Origin: Pseudoalteromonas sp. T1lg48
GTDB taxonomy: Bacteria > Pseudomonadota > Gammaproteobacteria > Enterobacterales > Alteromonadaceae
NCBI RefSeq assembly: GCF_002964785.1
Contig: NZ_PQCC01000018.1
Span: 1-64,000 of the forward strand
Direction of reading: 5' to 3'
Length of the DNA stretch: 64,000 bases
Part shown: one piece after another, positions 9,872 to 18,170 of the stretch
How the letters are laid out: each line of letters begins with the position of its first letter
Numbering within the stretch: position 1 is the first letter of the stretch
Program-made: the position numbers and the translations under genes
The notes under the pieces: generated by a model
What the model saw: the letters and a program-made list of their open reading frames with translations, nothing else
The model's database searches: none
Told to the model about the DNA's origin: nothing

Positions 9872-11374
9872 ATGGAAGCTTTTGTAAGCGCCGTTAATGA
9901 CGTTGTGTGGAGTAGTGCACTCATTTATCTCTGTCTAGGCGCAGGTCTATTTTATTCCTTACTAACCCGTTTTGCGCAAGTAAGACATTTCAAAGAAATG
10001 TGGAAGTTGCTGCTGAGCTCGAATGAATCAAGTAAAGGTATCTCATCTTTTCAAGCCTTAGCCGTTTCATTATCCGGACGCGTAGGCGTAGGTAACATTG
10101 CCGGTGTCGCCGCGGCGATTGGTTTTGGTGGTCCTGGCGCTATTTTTTGGATGTGGGTCGTGGCATTTTTGGGTGCCAGCACCGCCTATGCCGAATCTAC
10201 CCTAGGCCAAATTTATAAAACAGAAGAAGATGGGCAATACCGTGGTGGCCCAGCTTTTTATTTTGACCGTTGTTTGCAGCAAAAATGGCTGGCTATCTTA
10301 TTTGCAGTCTCTGCCATCGTTGCCTGTGGCGTGTTTTTACCGGGTGTGCAGGCGAATGCGGTTGGTAATGCCTTTACCGAGGTATTTGGCCACGGTGAAA
10401 TGGTGACTACGAGCTTTGGTGAGGTAGGAACCTTTAAACTCGTTGCTTTGGCTATTATTCTGATTGTTCTCGCATTTATTATCTTTGGTGGGATTAAACG
10501 TATCGCCCACTTCACTCAAATTGTCGTGCCGTTTATGGCCTTGGGTTACATTGTTCTGGCCTTGATCGTGGTCTTCCTAAACCTGGATAAAGTGCCGGGT
10601 ATCTTCTCATTAATCGTTTCCGATGCCTTTACCGCACAAGCCGGTTTTGGTGCGGCGATTGGCTGGGGTGTAAAACGCGGAATTTATTCGAATGAAGCAG
10701 GCCAGGGTACCGGTCCTCATGCAGCCGCGGCCGCTGAAGTTGACCATCCTGCGCAGCAGGGTCTGGTGCAAGCCTTCTCTGTGTATGTGGATACTATCTT
10801 CGTGTGTACGGCGACGGCGTTAATGATCCTGATTACCCAGCAGTACAATGTGGTTGGTGAACTACCTGCGGGCCAATTTATCGTGCAAAATGTGGATGCG
10901 GCAACCGAAATTGGCTCTGCGGCATTTACCCAAATGGCTTTGTTTAAAGTGTTTGGTGACTTTGGCCATGCCTTTGTCGGTATTGCTTTATTCTTCTTCG
11001 CATTTACCACCATACTGGCGTACTACTACATTGCCGAAACCAACGTGGCCTACTTAAACCGTTACTTCAAAGGCAACATCCCAATCGTGATTGTGAAGTT
11101 GGTGATCATGTTTATGGTTTCATATGGCATGGTTAACAGCTCAGGTTATATCTGGAATATCGGTGACATTGGTGTAGGCCTGATGGCGTGGATCAACATT
11201 GTTGGTATCTTGGCTATTCTGTTTGTCGCCAAGCCGGCGTTGACCTGCTTGCGTGATTACGAAGATCAGAAGAAAGCGGGCGGTAAAGTGACATTTGACC
11301 CGGTAAAATTAGGCATTAAAAACGCCACCTTCTGGGAAGAGCGCCTTGCCAAGCAATCAAAAGATGCTGAGTAA
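9872..11374 (+). CDS. Alanine/glycine:cation symporter (AGCS family)
   Basis: A 500-residue inner-membrane protein with about ten hydrophobic segments. Family signatures are visible: GNIAGVAAAIGFGGPGAIFW (about 73-92) and KRGIYSNEAGQGTGPHA near 270. AGCS proteins take up alanine or glycine with sodium. GAGGAT precedes the ATG. The gene stands alone between its own promoter region and the terminator-like hairpin at 11480. The substrate (alanine, glycine or both) cannot be decided from sequence. Confidence 0.93.
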   Translation: MEAFVSAVNDVVWSSALIYLCLGAGLFYSLLTRFAQVRHFKEMWKLLLSSNESSKGISSFQALAVSLSGRVGVGNIAGVAAAIGFGGPGAIFWMWVVAFLGASTAYAESTLGQIYKTEEDGQYRGGPAFYFDRCLQQKWLAILFAVSAIVACGVFLPGVQANAVGNAFTEVFGHGEMVTTSFGEVGTFKLVALAIILIVLAFIIFGGIKRIAHFTQIVVPFMALGYIVLALIVVFLNLDKVPGIFSLIVSDAFTAQAGFGAAIGWGVKRGIYSNEAGQGTGPHAAAAAEVDHPAQQGLVQAFSVYVDTIFVCTATALMILITQQYNVVGELPAGQFIVQNVDAATEIGSAAFTQMALFKVFGDFGHAFVGIALFFFAFTTILAYYYIAETNVAYLNRYFKGNIPIVIVKLVIMFMVSYGMVNSSGYIWNIGDIGVGLMAWINIVGILAILFVAKPALTCLRDYEDQKKAGGKVTFDPVKLGIKNATFWEERLAKQSKDAE

Positions 11375-11479
11375 ATAGGTTCATTTTGTTGATGTAGAGG
11401 TGTAGCTCACCCCCATTTTTGAATCTCGGCATTTACCTTAAATTCAAAAAAGACATCGACAAATAAAACCAGTACAATG

Positions 11480-11502
11480 AGGCGCCAAGTGGCGCCTTTT
11501 TT
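11480..11502 (+). terminator. Terminator after the AGCS symporter gene
   Basis: AGGCGCCA/TGGCGCCT form a tight hairpin followed by six T. It lies 105 bases after the symporter stop and just before the zinc-ribbon gene, which excludes the in-frame ATG at 11477 as that gene's start. Confidence 0.85.
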
Positions 11503-11533
11503 ATTTGGCGCGCAATTGCATCTAGGAGTAAGC

Positions 11534-11863
11534 ATGGCCATAATTTCATGTCCGCAATGTCAAAAATCGATATCCGACAAACATAAAGCCTGTCCCCATT
11601 GCAATGCCGCTTTTGGCGAGATGGATGCTGAAACCAAAAGTCGATTGGCGGCGCGTACCAAAACGCAAAAACAGCAGTCGCTGATGAACCAATCTTTTAT
11701 CGCCTTAATCCTTTTCCTCGGTGGCTTTTTAGTCCTTTACTGGCAACATCCGGTGCCCGGCTCATGGCAGCAAACAGCCTGTTATGGCACCATTGCCATT
11801 GGTGTCGTCTGGTACCTAGTTAACCGCGTTCGTTTAGTGTTTTTGAAAAGAAAGAAATTATGA
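11534..11863 (+). CDS. Small zinc-ribbon membrane protein
   Basis: A 109-residue protein. Residues 6-23 carry a CPQC...CPHC zinc ribbon. Two hydrophobic segments (about 52-68 and 77-93) and a basic tail (FLKRKKL) follow, so the zinc ribbon probably sits at the cytoplasmic face of the inner membrane. The ATG at 11534 is chosen because AGGAGT lies nine bases ahead and the earlier ATG falls in the terminator. Its stop overlaps the start of the DUF1315 gene (ATGA). Function is unknown. Confidence 0.8.
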   Translation: MAIISCPQCQKSISDKHKACPHCNAAFGEMDAETKSRLAARTKTQKQQSLMNQSFIALILFLGGFLVLYWQHPVPGSWQQTACYGTIAIGVVWYLVNRVRLVFLKRKKL

Positions 11864-12141
11864 ATATTGACCAGTTAGTCCAGTCTATTACCCCAGAAGT
11901 ATACGAACGTCTGCAATACGGCGCCGCAACCGGCAAGTGGCCAGACGGCAGCCCGTTAAGCGAACAACAAAAAGAGCAAACCGTGCAATTAGTCATGCTC
12001 TATCAAGCCAAGGTGCTCAAAAGCGACGAGCAGTTCACCGTTGGCGCCGACGGCCAGTTGGTGCAAAAGTCTAAGAAAGAATTAAAGCAGCAATTTAAGG
12101 CCGAAAACGAAATAGCTAGGTTCAGTGAAAATGATCTTTAA
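11860..12141 (+). CDS. DUF1315 (YeaC-like) protein
   Basis: A 93-residue soluble protein starting MNIDQLVQSITPEVYERLQ, with GKWPDGSPLSEQQKEQTVQL in the middle, which identifies the DUF1315/YeaC family. The biochemical role is unknown. It overlaps the zinc-ribbon gene by four bases and the DUF349 gene by 11 bases, so all are translated from one message. Confidence 0.87.
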   Translation: MNIDQLVQSITPEVYERLQYGAATGKWPDGSPLSEQQKEQTVQLVMLYQAKVLKSDEQFTVGADGQLVQKSKKELKQQFKAENEIARFSENDL

Positions 12142-14836
12142 ACAGTTGTTCCAACCCAAGTGGAAGCATCCAAAAGAAACCACTCGCCTGGGAGCTTTAG
12201 CCCAGTTGGATAAACAACAGGATGCACACATCATCACTGCACTGGCGTGTGAAGACCCCAGCGTCAATGTGCGTACCGCAGCGCTGAAAAAGCTTAATGA
12301 TGTCGCTTTGTGGTGGCAGGCCTGCCAACAGGATGGAGAGCCAAGCATTAAACGTCTGGCCAATCAAAAAGTGGCCGAGGCCATTTTAGCCAGCCCTAAT
12401 GCACTGAGCGACGCCGATAAAGAGCGTTATATCGAGCGTTTTGCCGCTGATAAAACCCTGGAACAACTGGCGCTGCAAGAAAAAACTGCGGCCATTAAAA
12501 TTAAGCTGTTAACCCGCTTAAATAAAGCGCCCTTGGTGGAGCAGGTCTTCCGTAGTGCCGATGAGACCTTACAGTTGCAATTGTTCGAGCTGGTCCTCAA
12601 ATTACAGCTGACGGAAAAACTGCTTAAGGTCGCCAAGGGCGAGGCCAAGCAAAAACTGCAGGACGTCATTGATGAGCAGCAGCGTCAGGCGCAGATGCCG
12701 GTTGAGGTGGCCGAGCAGGCCAAGTTGATTCTTGCCAAGCTGAACGCCTTGCGTGACAAAACTGACTATCAGCTGGTTAGCGGGCAATTTTCACAACTTC
12801 AAAAGCAGTATCAGCAGTTGGAGCTTGAATGGCTGGATGAAGAGCTACGTGGGCAAACACAACAAAAGTTTACGCAACTGGCGGCCAAACTAACTTCCCA
12901 TAGCGATAAGCTAAAAGTTGCCTTTGAACAACAGCAAGAACAGCAGTTAGCTAAACAGCGCAGCGTACTCGCCCTGGCCAATCTCAGTGCCTTGGCCGAA
13001 GAGATCAGCAATGCCATGGCGCTGCGTTTTGACGGTAACGAGCAAATTCAAACCGATTGGCTTCATGCCAAGGTGGCGCAGGCCAAAGACATGCTGCAAA
13101 GTGAAGACTTGCAGGCCGGCACCGAGCTGCAAAGCCAGCAGCAGGAATTAGTGCGCTTATTTAAGCAGGTAGAGCAGCTCGCAGCCTACGAACAAGACGT
13201 GGATGCCCTGCGTGAGCAGCTTGCCAGCTACAGCAGTTTACGTGCCCCTGACGAGGTCAGTGAACTGGATGCGGCCATTAGCGCCGAAGCCGAGTTGCGA
13301 GCACAACTACAACAGGCCATTAAGGCACTCCCTAAAGAGCTGGCAGCGCTTTGGCAGCAACAGTTTTCGCACGCCCGCAAGCACTGGCAGAGCCAGAGTG
13401 ACGCCCTAATGCAGGAGCAAAAGCAACTGCAGAATGCGGCGCGTAAAAAGGCGCGAGATATTCGTCGCCTGATCAACCAGGGCCGCTATCGCGTTGCCTT
13501 TGGCGTGTTCAATGGCCTACAGGAAATCTTTGAGCAACTGGCCGAACATTTTCAAAACGATATCAGTCGCGAATACGAAGGCCTTGCGCAAACCCTGAGT
13601 GAAGCCAAAGATTGGCACCAGTACGCCGGCGAAGCACAACAAGAGCAGTTACTAGAAGCCGCCAAAGCGCTGGCAAACGGCGACTGCGATGATGCCAACG
13701 AGCGCTTGGCGCAAGTGAAGCGTTTGCGTAAAAGCTGGCAGCTGTTGGGGCCAGAGGTGGCGCAGCAGGCGAAAGACGAATTCGAACAGGCGATCGAGGC
13801 GGCATTTGCCCCTTGTCGCGATTATTTTGCCGAGCAACAAAAGCTTAAAGAGCAGGCAATTGCCGAGCGCGAACAGCTCATTGCGCAAATGACCAGTCTG
13901 GGCGAGCGCAGCGGTGAGCTTGAAATTCGAGAGCTCGAGCACCAGTTCAATGCCCTATTAAAACAATGGCGCGCGGCTAAGCAGTTAGAAAGTAAGCTTT
14001 ATCACAAACTCAATAAAGCATTTAGCAATGCTCAAGGGAATATGGGCGAGCGCGTTGCTAACTTCTATCAAGACAATGCGAATGCCAAAGCGGCGCTTTT
14101 ACAGCGAGCGGAAGAGCTGCAAAGCCAAGACGATGTGTTTGCGGCTACGCAAACGCTAAAAGAGCTGCAACAACAGTGGCAGCAAATCGGCTTTGCTGGC
14201 AATAGCAAAGAGCGTAAGTTATGGCAGGCGTTTCGCCGCGTAAACGATAGTATCTTTAGTCAGCGCGATGCAGCTAAGGCACAGCAACATCAGGCCCATG
14301 CCGAGCAAAAAGCCGAGCAGGTGAGTGCCCTTGAGGCGCTGGAGCAACAACTGGCGCAAGCGCAAAGCAATGCGGATTTGCAACAGCTGCGCAATGATGT
14401 GCAGCAGCTGCAATTAGTGCGTGAGCTACAGGGGCGACAGAAAAACTTAGTGGCCCGCATTGAGGCGGCGTTGAATGCTAAAGAGCAGGCACAGCAAACC
14501 CGTCATCTGCAGGAATTGCGTGCAAGTTTGGCTCAGGGACAGGCGCTGCCAACAGACTGGCTGAATGATTCGCGCCTTGAGCTAAGCAGTGAGCAGATAG
14601 TACTTCGCCTGGAAATTGCCAATAATCTGGCCAGCCCTGAGTCACTTTCGGCACAGCGCATGCAGGAGCAAGTCAATATGCTCGATGCCAAACATCATGG
14701 CGTTGAGTACAGCACCGATGAGCTGTTACTTGCCTGGGTAGCCAAGGCGGGTGTTGACGAGCAAGGTATTTGTCAGGGTGACGCTCAAGAGCGTGAGCGC
14801 ATCCTAGTAGTATTAGATAAGATGGTATCAGTATGA
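12131..14836 (+). CDS. Large DUF349 repeat protein
   Basis: A 901-residue, Gln- and Ala-rich protein, almost wholly helical. It carries several DUF349 repeats of the type W(K/R)xx(G)xxxxxxxxLWxxF, for instance around RSADETL, ARKKARDIR and ERKLWQAFRRVND. The ATG at 12131 (MIFKQLFQPKWKHP) agrees with relatives and with the AGG ten bases ahead; a GTG six bases earlier is less likely. DUF349 proteins are widespread in marine gammaproteobacteria without an agreed function. The gene is sandwiched by overlap between DUF1315 and the DUF1439 lipoprotein. Confidence 0.88.
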   Translation: MIFKQLFQPKWKHPKETTRLGALAQLDKQQDAHIITALACEDPSVNVRTAALKKLNDVALWWQACQQDGEPSIKRLANQKVAEAILASPNALSDADKERYIERFAADKTLEQLALQEKTAAIKIKLLTRLNKAPLVEQVFRSADETLQLQLFELVLKLQLTEKLLKVAKGEAKQKLQDVIDEQQRQAQMPVEVAEQAKLILAKLNALRDKTDYQLVSGQFSQLQKQYQQLELEWLDEELRGQTQQKFTQLAAKLTSHSDKLKVAFEQQQEQQLAKQRSVLALANLSALAEEISNAMALRFDGNEQIQTDWLHAKVAQAKDMLQSEDLQAGTELQSQQQELVRLFKQVEQLAAYEQDVDALREQLASYSSLRAPDEVSELDAAISAEAELRAQLQQAIKALPKELAALWQQQFSHARKHWQSQSDALMQEQKQLQNAARKKARDIRRLINQGRYRVAFGVFNGLQEIFEQLAEHFQNDISREYEGLAQTLSEAKDWHQYAGEAQQEQLLEAAKALANGDCDDANERLAQVKRLRKSWQLLGPEVAQQAKDEFEQAIEAAFAPCRDYFAEQQKLKEQAIAEREQLIAQMTSLGERSGELEIRELEHQFNALLKQWRAAKQLESKLYHKLNKAFSNAQGNMGERVANFYQDNANAKAALLQRAEELQSQDDVFAATQTLKELQQQWQQIGFAGNSKERKLWQAFRRVNDSIFSQRDAAKAQQHQAHAEQKAEQVSALEALEQQLAQAQSNADLQQLRNDVQQLQLVRELQGRQKNLVARIEAALNAKEQAQQTRHLQELRASLAQGQALPTDWLNDSRLELSSEQIVLRLEIANNLASPESLSAQRMQEQVNMLDAKHHGVEYSTDELLLAWVAKAGVDEQGICQGDAQERERILVVLDKMVSV

Positions 14837-15402
14837 AGCAATGGATAATGGGTATGGTGCTGGCTTGTGTCGCCTTGTTAGGTGGCTGCGCCAGTCATGC
14901 ACCTTTGAGTGTTTTTTCACTAACGAGTGGCGAGTTGGAGCAAAGCCTGCTGCAACAAAGTGATCGTTATGGCGCCAATGCCACCGTAATGGGTGTGCCC
15001 ATGGAGCTGACGGTGAATGATATTGGTGTGCAAATTGGCCCCGAGCAGAGCCCTAATGGCATTGAGCTCGCGCTGGATAATACGGTGATGATGCAGGCCT
15101 TGGCACTTAAGGTGCCGGTGCGCGTGCGCTTAAATATCGCCGCTGTGCCTTATTTTAATGGTGATGAAGATGCCATCTATTTGCAGGATTTTAAAATCCT
15201 CAATGCCGATATCGATGCCATGGGCTACCGCGGTAAGTTGGCGCCTCTGTCCGAAGAGGTGCAGCAATTATTGACTCAGGCGTTGAGCCAATATCCGGTG
15301 TACAGCCTGAATAAGCAAGACCCTAAACAGGCCTTGCTGGCACGCTTTAAACTCGCTTTAGAGGTTAATCCAGGGGTGATCACCCTGACTTCGGGCCTTT
15401 AA
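14833..15402 (+). CDS. DUF1439 lipoprotein (YceB-like)
   Basis: A 189-residue protein with a lipoprotein signal: hydrophobic residues 5-17 and lipobox LLGGC with Cys19. The mature part fits DUF1439, the YceB family of outer-membrane-linked lipoproteins that fold like lipid-binding proteins. It starts inside the stop of the DUF349 gene (ATGA overlap) and is the last member of the four-gene run. Confidence 0.85.
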   Translation: MKQWIMGMVLACVALLGGCASHAPLSVFSLTSGELEQSLLQQSDRYGANATVMGVPMELTVNDIGVQIGPEQSPNGIELALDNTVMMQALALKVPVRVRLNIAAVPYFNGDEDAIYLQDFKILNADIDAMGYRGKLAPLSEEVQQLLTQALSQYPVYSLNKQDPKQALLARFKLALEVNPGVITLTSGL

Positions 15403-15443
15403 TTGCATTAAACCTTGCGAAATTGTGTGGGCAAGCCCTAAAA

Positions 15444-15459
15444 TGACGACATATCGTCA
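15444..15459. promoter_or_regulatory. Perfect 16-bp palindrome before the sigma-54 activator gene
   Basis: TGACGA-CATA-TCGTCA, 18 bases before the ATG of the activator gene. Two sites of the same 6-4-6 design lie upstream of the sigma-54 promoter of ccoG (18018-18033 and 18038-18053). The likely role is an operator through which the activator binds near its own gene; this is inference from the similarity. Confidence 0.6.
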
Positions 15460-15476
15460 CTTGCTCGCACATTTCC

Positions 15477-16907
15477 ATGGACTCTTCATTAAAACATTTT
15501 CTTCACGATCCCCGTCTATTGCTTGATGCCGCCGGCGAGGGCATTTACGGTTTCGATCTCAGTGGTAATGCGGTATTTATTAACCCCGCCGCAGAGCGCA
15601 TGACCGGCTGGCAGGCAGACGAGCTACTGGGCAAAAAGATCCATCAGTTTCATCACCACAGTCACGCAGACGGCAGTGAGTATCCGGCCGATCAATGCCC
15701 CATTTATCGCACCATGTTCGACGGTCAAACCCGTCAGGTAAGCAATGAGGTTTTCTGGCGTAAGGATGGCAGCCAGTTCCCCGTTGAATACACCTCCACG
15801 CCTATTTATAAGGACTCCCAGCTGATTGGCGCAGTGGCGATATTTCGTGACGTATCGACCCAACGCAGTACCGAGCACGCTTTGCGTGAGGCGCTGCAAA
15901 GGGTGAGTCAGCTTAGCGAGCAATTGCAGGCGGAGAATCGTTATCTGTTAGAAGAGCTCAACGCGGATTGGCAGAATGGTGATCTGGTCGGTCAGTCGGC
16001 GCCATTTCGCACCATGATGCAGCAGATTGATCTGGTGGCACAAACCGATGCCAGCGTCTTGATCCTCGGTGAAAACGGCACCGGCAAGGAGCTGGTGGCG
16101 CGCCACCTCCATGCCCAAAGTGAGCGCCGTGATGCTCCATTAGTTAAGGTCAACTGCGCCGTATTTGCCGAAAGCCTGCTGGAGTCCGAGCTCTTTGGCC
16201 ATGAAAAGGGCGCCTTTACCGGCGCCGCCCAAAGGCGCAAAGGGCGCTTTGAGCTGGCCGACGGCGGCACCTTGTTTCTCGATGAAATTGCCGAGCTGCC
16301 CATGGCGGCTCAAGGCAAGCTGTTGCGGGTGTTGCAGGAGCAGGAGTTCGAACGCTTAGGAGGGCAGGAGACCATCAAGGTGGATATTCGCCTGATTGCC
16401 GCCACCAACCGGGATCTGTGGCAAATGGTGCAGCAGGGCACGTTTCGTATGGATCTCTATTATCGCCTTAATGTATTCCCCTTAACCGTACCGCCGCTGC
16501 GCGAGCGCATTGAGGATATGGAGCTGCTGGTGGCCCAGCTACTGACTAAGCTATCGCAGAAGTTAACCCGTAGTTTCACCGGGATCAGTAAGAAAAGTTT
16601 GGCCATGCTTAAGCGCTATTCCTGGCCGGGCAATATCCGTGAGCTGCAAAATACCCTGGAGCGCGCGGCCATTTTAAGCCCGGGGCCGATTTTGCAAATA
16701 CCCAGCTTGATGCTGGACGATGCAGCAGGGGAGCCTGTTCACGATGCGATGCCAACCTTGGCCGAACACGAAAAGCAATATATCGAAGAGGTGTTAAGCC
16801 AATGTCAGGGCCGTATTAATGGCCGTGGCGGCGCCGCAGAAGTTTTGGCACTGGCACCAAGTACCTTGCGCTCAAAGATGAAGAAGCTTGGGATCTGCCG
16901 CGGATAG
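15477..16907 (+). CDS. PAS-domain sigma-54-dependent transcriptional activator
   Basis: A 476-residue bacterial enhancer-binding protein. The N-terminal PAS domain (about 12-125) carries a His-rich patch HHHSHADG (59-66). A short coiled coil follows, then the AAA+ domain with Walker A GENGTGKE (198-205), the sigma-54-contacting GAFTGA loop (245-250) and a Walker B region ending FLDEIAELP. The C-terminus is a Fis-type helix-turn-helix (about 440-472). There is no receiver domain, so the signal is probably sensed directly by PAS. The neighbouring ccoG has a sigma-54 promoter and similar binding sites, so it is the prime target. No clear ribosome binding site precedes the ATG. Confidence 0.9.
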   Translation: MDSSLKHFLHDPRLLLDAAGEGIYGFDLSGNAVFINPAAERMTGWQADELLGKKIHQFHHHSHADGSEYPADQCPIYRTMFDGQTRQVSNEVFWRKDGSQFPVEYTSTPIYKDSQLIGAVAIFRDVSTQRSTEHALREALQRVSQLSEQLQAENRYLLEELNADWQNGDLVGQSAPFRTMMQQIDLVAQTDASVLILGENGTGKELVARHLHAQSERRDAPLVKVNCAVFAESLLESELFGHEKGAFTGAAQRRKGRFELADGGTLFLDEIAELPMAAQGKLLRVLQEQEFERLGGQETIKVDIRLIAATNRDLWQMVQQGTFRMDLYYRLNVFPLTVPPLRERIEDMELLVAQLLTKLSQKLTRSFTGISKKSLAMLKRYSWPGNIRELQNTLERAAILSPGPILQIPSLMLDDAAGEPVHDAMPTLAEHEKQYIEEVLSQCQGRINGRGGAAEVLALAPSTLRSKMKKLGICRG

Positions 16908-17183
16908 TTTGAGTCTCGCCGATTTAGCCAAGGCCGCGCCGGCAATATCCAGGGCGCTAAGATTTGTGTAGCCCTGCTCAATCAGTTGATCGACCAGTAC
17001 CGACGCGCCACCGCCCACGTCAATAATTGGCGCAGAGGGCTCAAGATGACACTTGGCTATCAGTTCCAGCGAGATGGCAGGCTTTAACTGAAACCAACTG
17101 ACTTCTGTTGCTGCTTTTTGCTTATAGACGTTTTGCCAATGGGCCTTTCTGTCCAGATCTTGCACTAACTGCTCCAAAATCAT
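16872..17183 (-). pseudogene. Truncated SAM-dependent methyltransferase
   Basis: From MILEQLVQDLDRKAHWQNVY onward this resembles small class I methyltransferases, with the SAM-binding motif IIDVGGGASVLVD and SALDIAGAAL. Homology stops after AALAK. The last residues are read from the opposite strand of the sigma-54 activator's 3' end, so the C-terminal half is missing. Family members are about 200 residues; only about 92 remain. The likely history is a deletion that joined it to the activator gene. It is probably non-functional. Confidence 0.75.
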
Positions 17184-17276
17184 ATGTAACGCCCGCATAA
17201 TGGGCGGATTAAGCTTGGCTAAAATTAGCGAGGAACGAGCACAAGCCAAGCGTTTTTCGTCCGATTATTTGTCTTG

Positions 17277-17717
17277 TTATACGTCTTTACTCGTAGGTTG
17301 CAATGGATAACCTTCAGGTTGTTTCACATGCTGGCTTTGTGGAAAGTCAAGTTTTGGATTTATGACAAAGACCTTTCCAGTTGGCTCGATTTGTAATTTA
17401 AATAACCAATGAGAAAAGTAATATCCCTCACCAAATTTATGATTAATGTAAGTAGGTTTATAAAACCACACATCAATTCCAGACGAAACTCTAACAGCTA
17501 GACCAATATAGTTATCCCAACTATCAATAGTTGCTGAAGTACTCTTAGATATAGCAACTGATTTCATAGCCTTTCCTTCACTGTATATAGTGAGGATAAT
17601 ATTTTCATTTGTATTGTTAAATACCTCAAATTTTGATGGTAACGAGCAGGCATTCAATAGAAATACCAAGCTGAAGAAAATGAAAATTCGAATACTAATC
17701 TGATTCAAATGAACCAT
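17277..17717 (-). CDS. AT-rich putative lipoprotein of unknown function
   Basis: From the Met at 17717 the product has 146 residues, with a hydrophobic segment IFIFFSLVFLLNAC that ends in a lipobox-like LLNAC. I do not recognise the rest, which is rich in beta-type residues (FEVFNNTNENIILTIYSEG). Base composition is clearly more AT-rich than the neighbours and suggests recent arrival. An AAGG directly abuts this ATG, which is poor spacing, so the start is uncertain; the frame extends upstream to 17813. It sits between a broken methyltransferase and ccoG. Confidence 0.6.
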   Translation of the reverse strand: MVHLNQISIRIFIFFSLVFLLNACSLPSKFEVFNNTNENIILTIYSEGKAMKSVAISKSTSATIDSWDNYIGLAVRVSSGIDVWFYKPTYINHKFGEGYYFSHWLFKLQIEPTGKVFVINPKLDFPQSQHVKQPEGYPLQPTSKDV

Positions 17718-18017
17718 CCTTGAGAATCGTATAACAGATGTGGCTCCGTTTCGCGCAATTATCATTGAGTCGGCTTTACAAGTTGAACTCTTACATAAGT
17801 TCGCAAGTATCAAGTGATTAGTGTTGACACCGAGGGAGTCTACATAAGCTAATTAGCGAGACCTTGCAAGGTAGGAGGTAACCCCTATACCGGTGCACTA
17901 ACAAGTGCTTTAAAAAAATAGTCGTAAATCATACAGTAAAGGAAATAATGTCTGCGCACAATGCGAAGAGGATGCCTCACCAATTCAATCCTTTTCTAAG
18001 TATTCCGTCAATGGAAA

Positions 18018-18053
18018 TAACGATATTTCGATACCTTCGGCGTTATGTCGTCA
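18018..18053. promoter_or_regulatory. Tandem candidate enhancer sites upstream of ccoG
   Basis: Two imperfect copies of the 6-4-6 palindrome seen at 15444: TAACGA-TATT-TCGATA (18018-18033) and CGGCGT-TATG-TCGTCA (18038-18053). They are exactly 20 bases apart, about two helical turns, so both would face the same side of DNA. Their centres are about 98 and 118 bases before the predicted transcription start, the normal distance for sigma-54 activator sites. The second shares TCGTCACT with the perfect site. Binding is inferred. Confidence 0.5.
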
Positions 18054-18116
18054 CTAAGTCTGCTTTTGATTTTAAAAATAGTTAATAAAAACAATAGATT
18101 ATTTTAATTTCCCACC

Positions 18117-18133
18117 TGGCACGGGGCTTGCGA
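18117..18133 (+). promoter_or_regulatory. Sigma-54 (-24/-12) promoter of ccoG
   Basis: TGGCACGGGGCTTGC matches the consensus TGGCACG-N4-TTGC. The invariant GG (18118-18119) and GC (18130-18131) are separated by exactly ten bases. Transcription should start near 18143, about 28 bases before the ATG. Confidence 0.85.
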
Positions 18134-18170
18134 TAGGGGCTGTGTTCCCTAGTTAGTAAAAGCAAGTAAT

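Larger units (their letters stand above)
17718..18170. other. AT-rich intergenic region before ccoG
   Basis: About 450 bases without a supported gene. The right part holds two palindromic sites (18018-18053) and a sigma-54 promoter (18117-18133). The left part (17820-17990) shows no gene or clear signal and shares the AT-rich character of the lipoprotein gene. Confidence 0.6.

Noticed and set aside
17981..17992. ACCAATTC motif as a third repeat copy
   Set aside because: Only this short match is present; no inner hairpin or second end follows.
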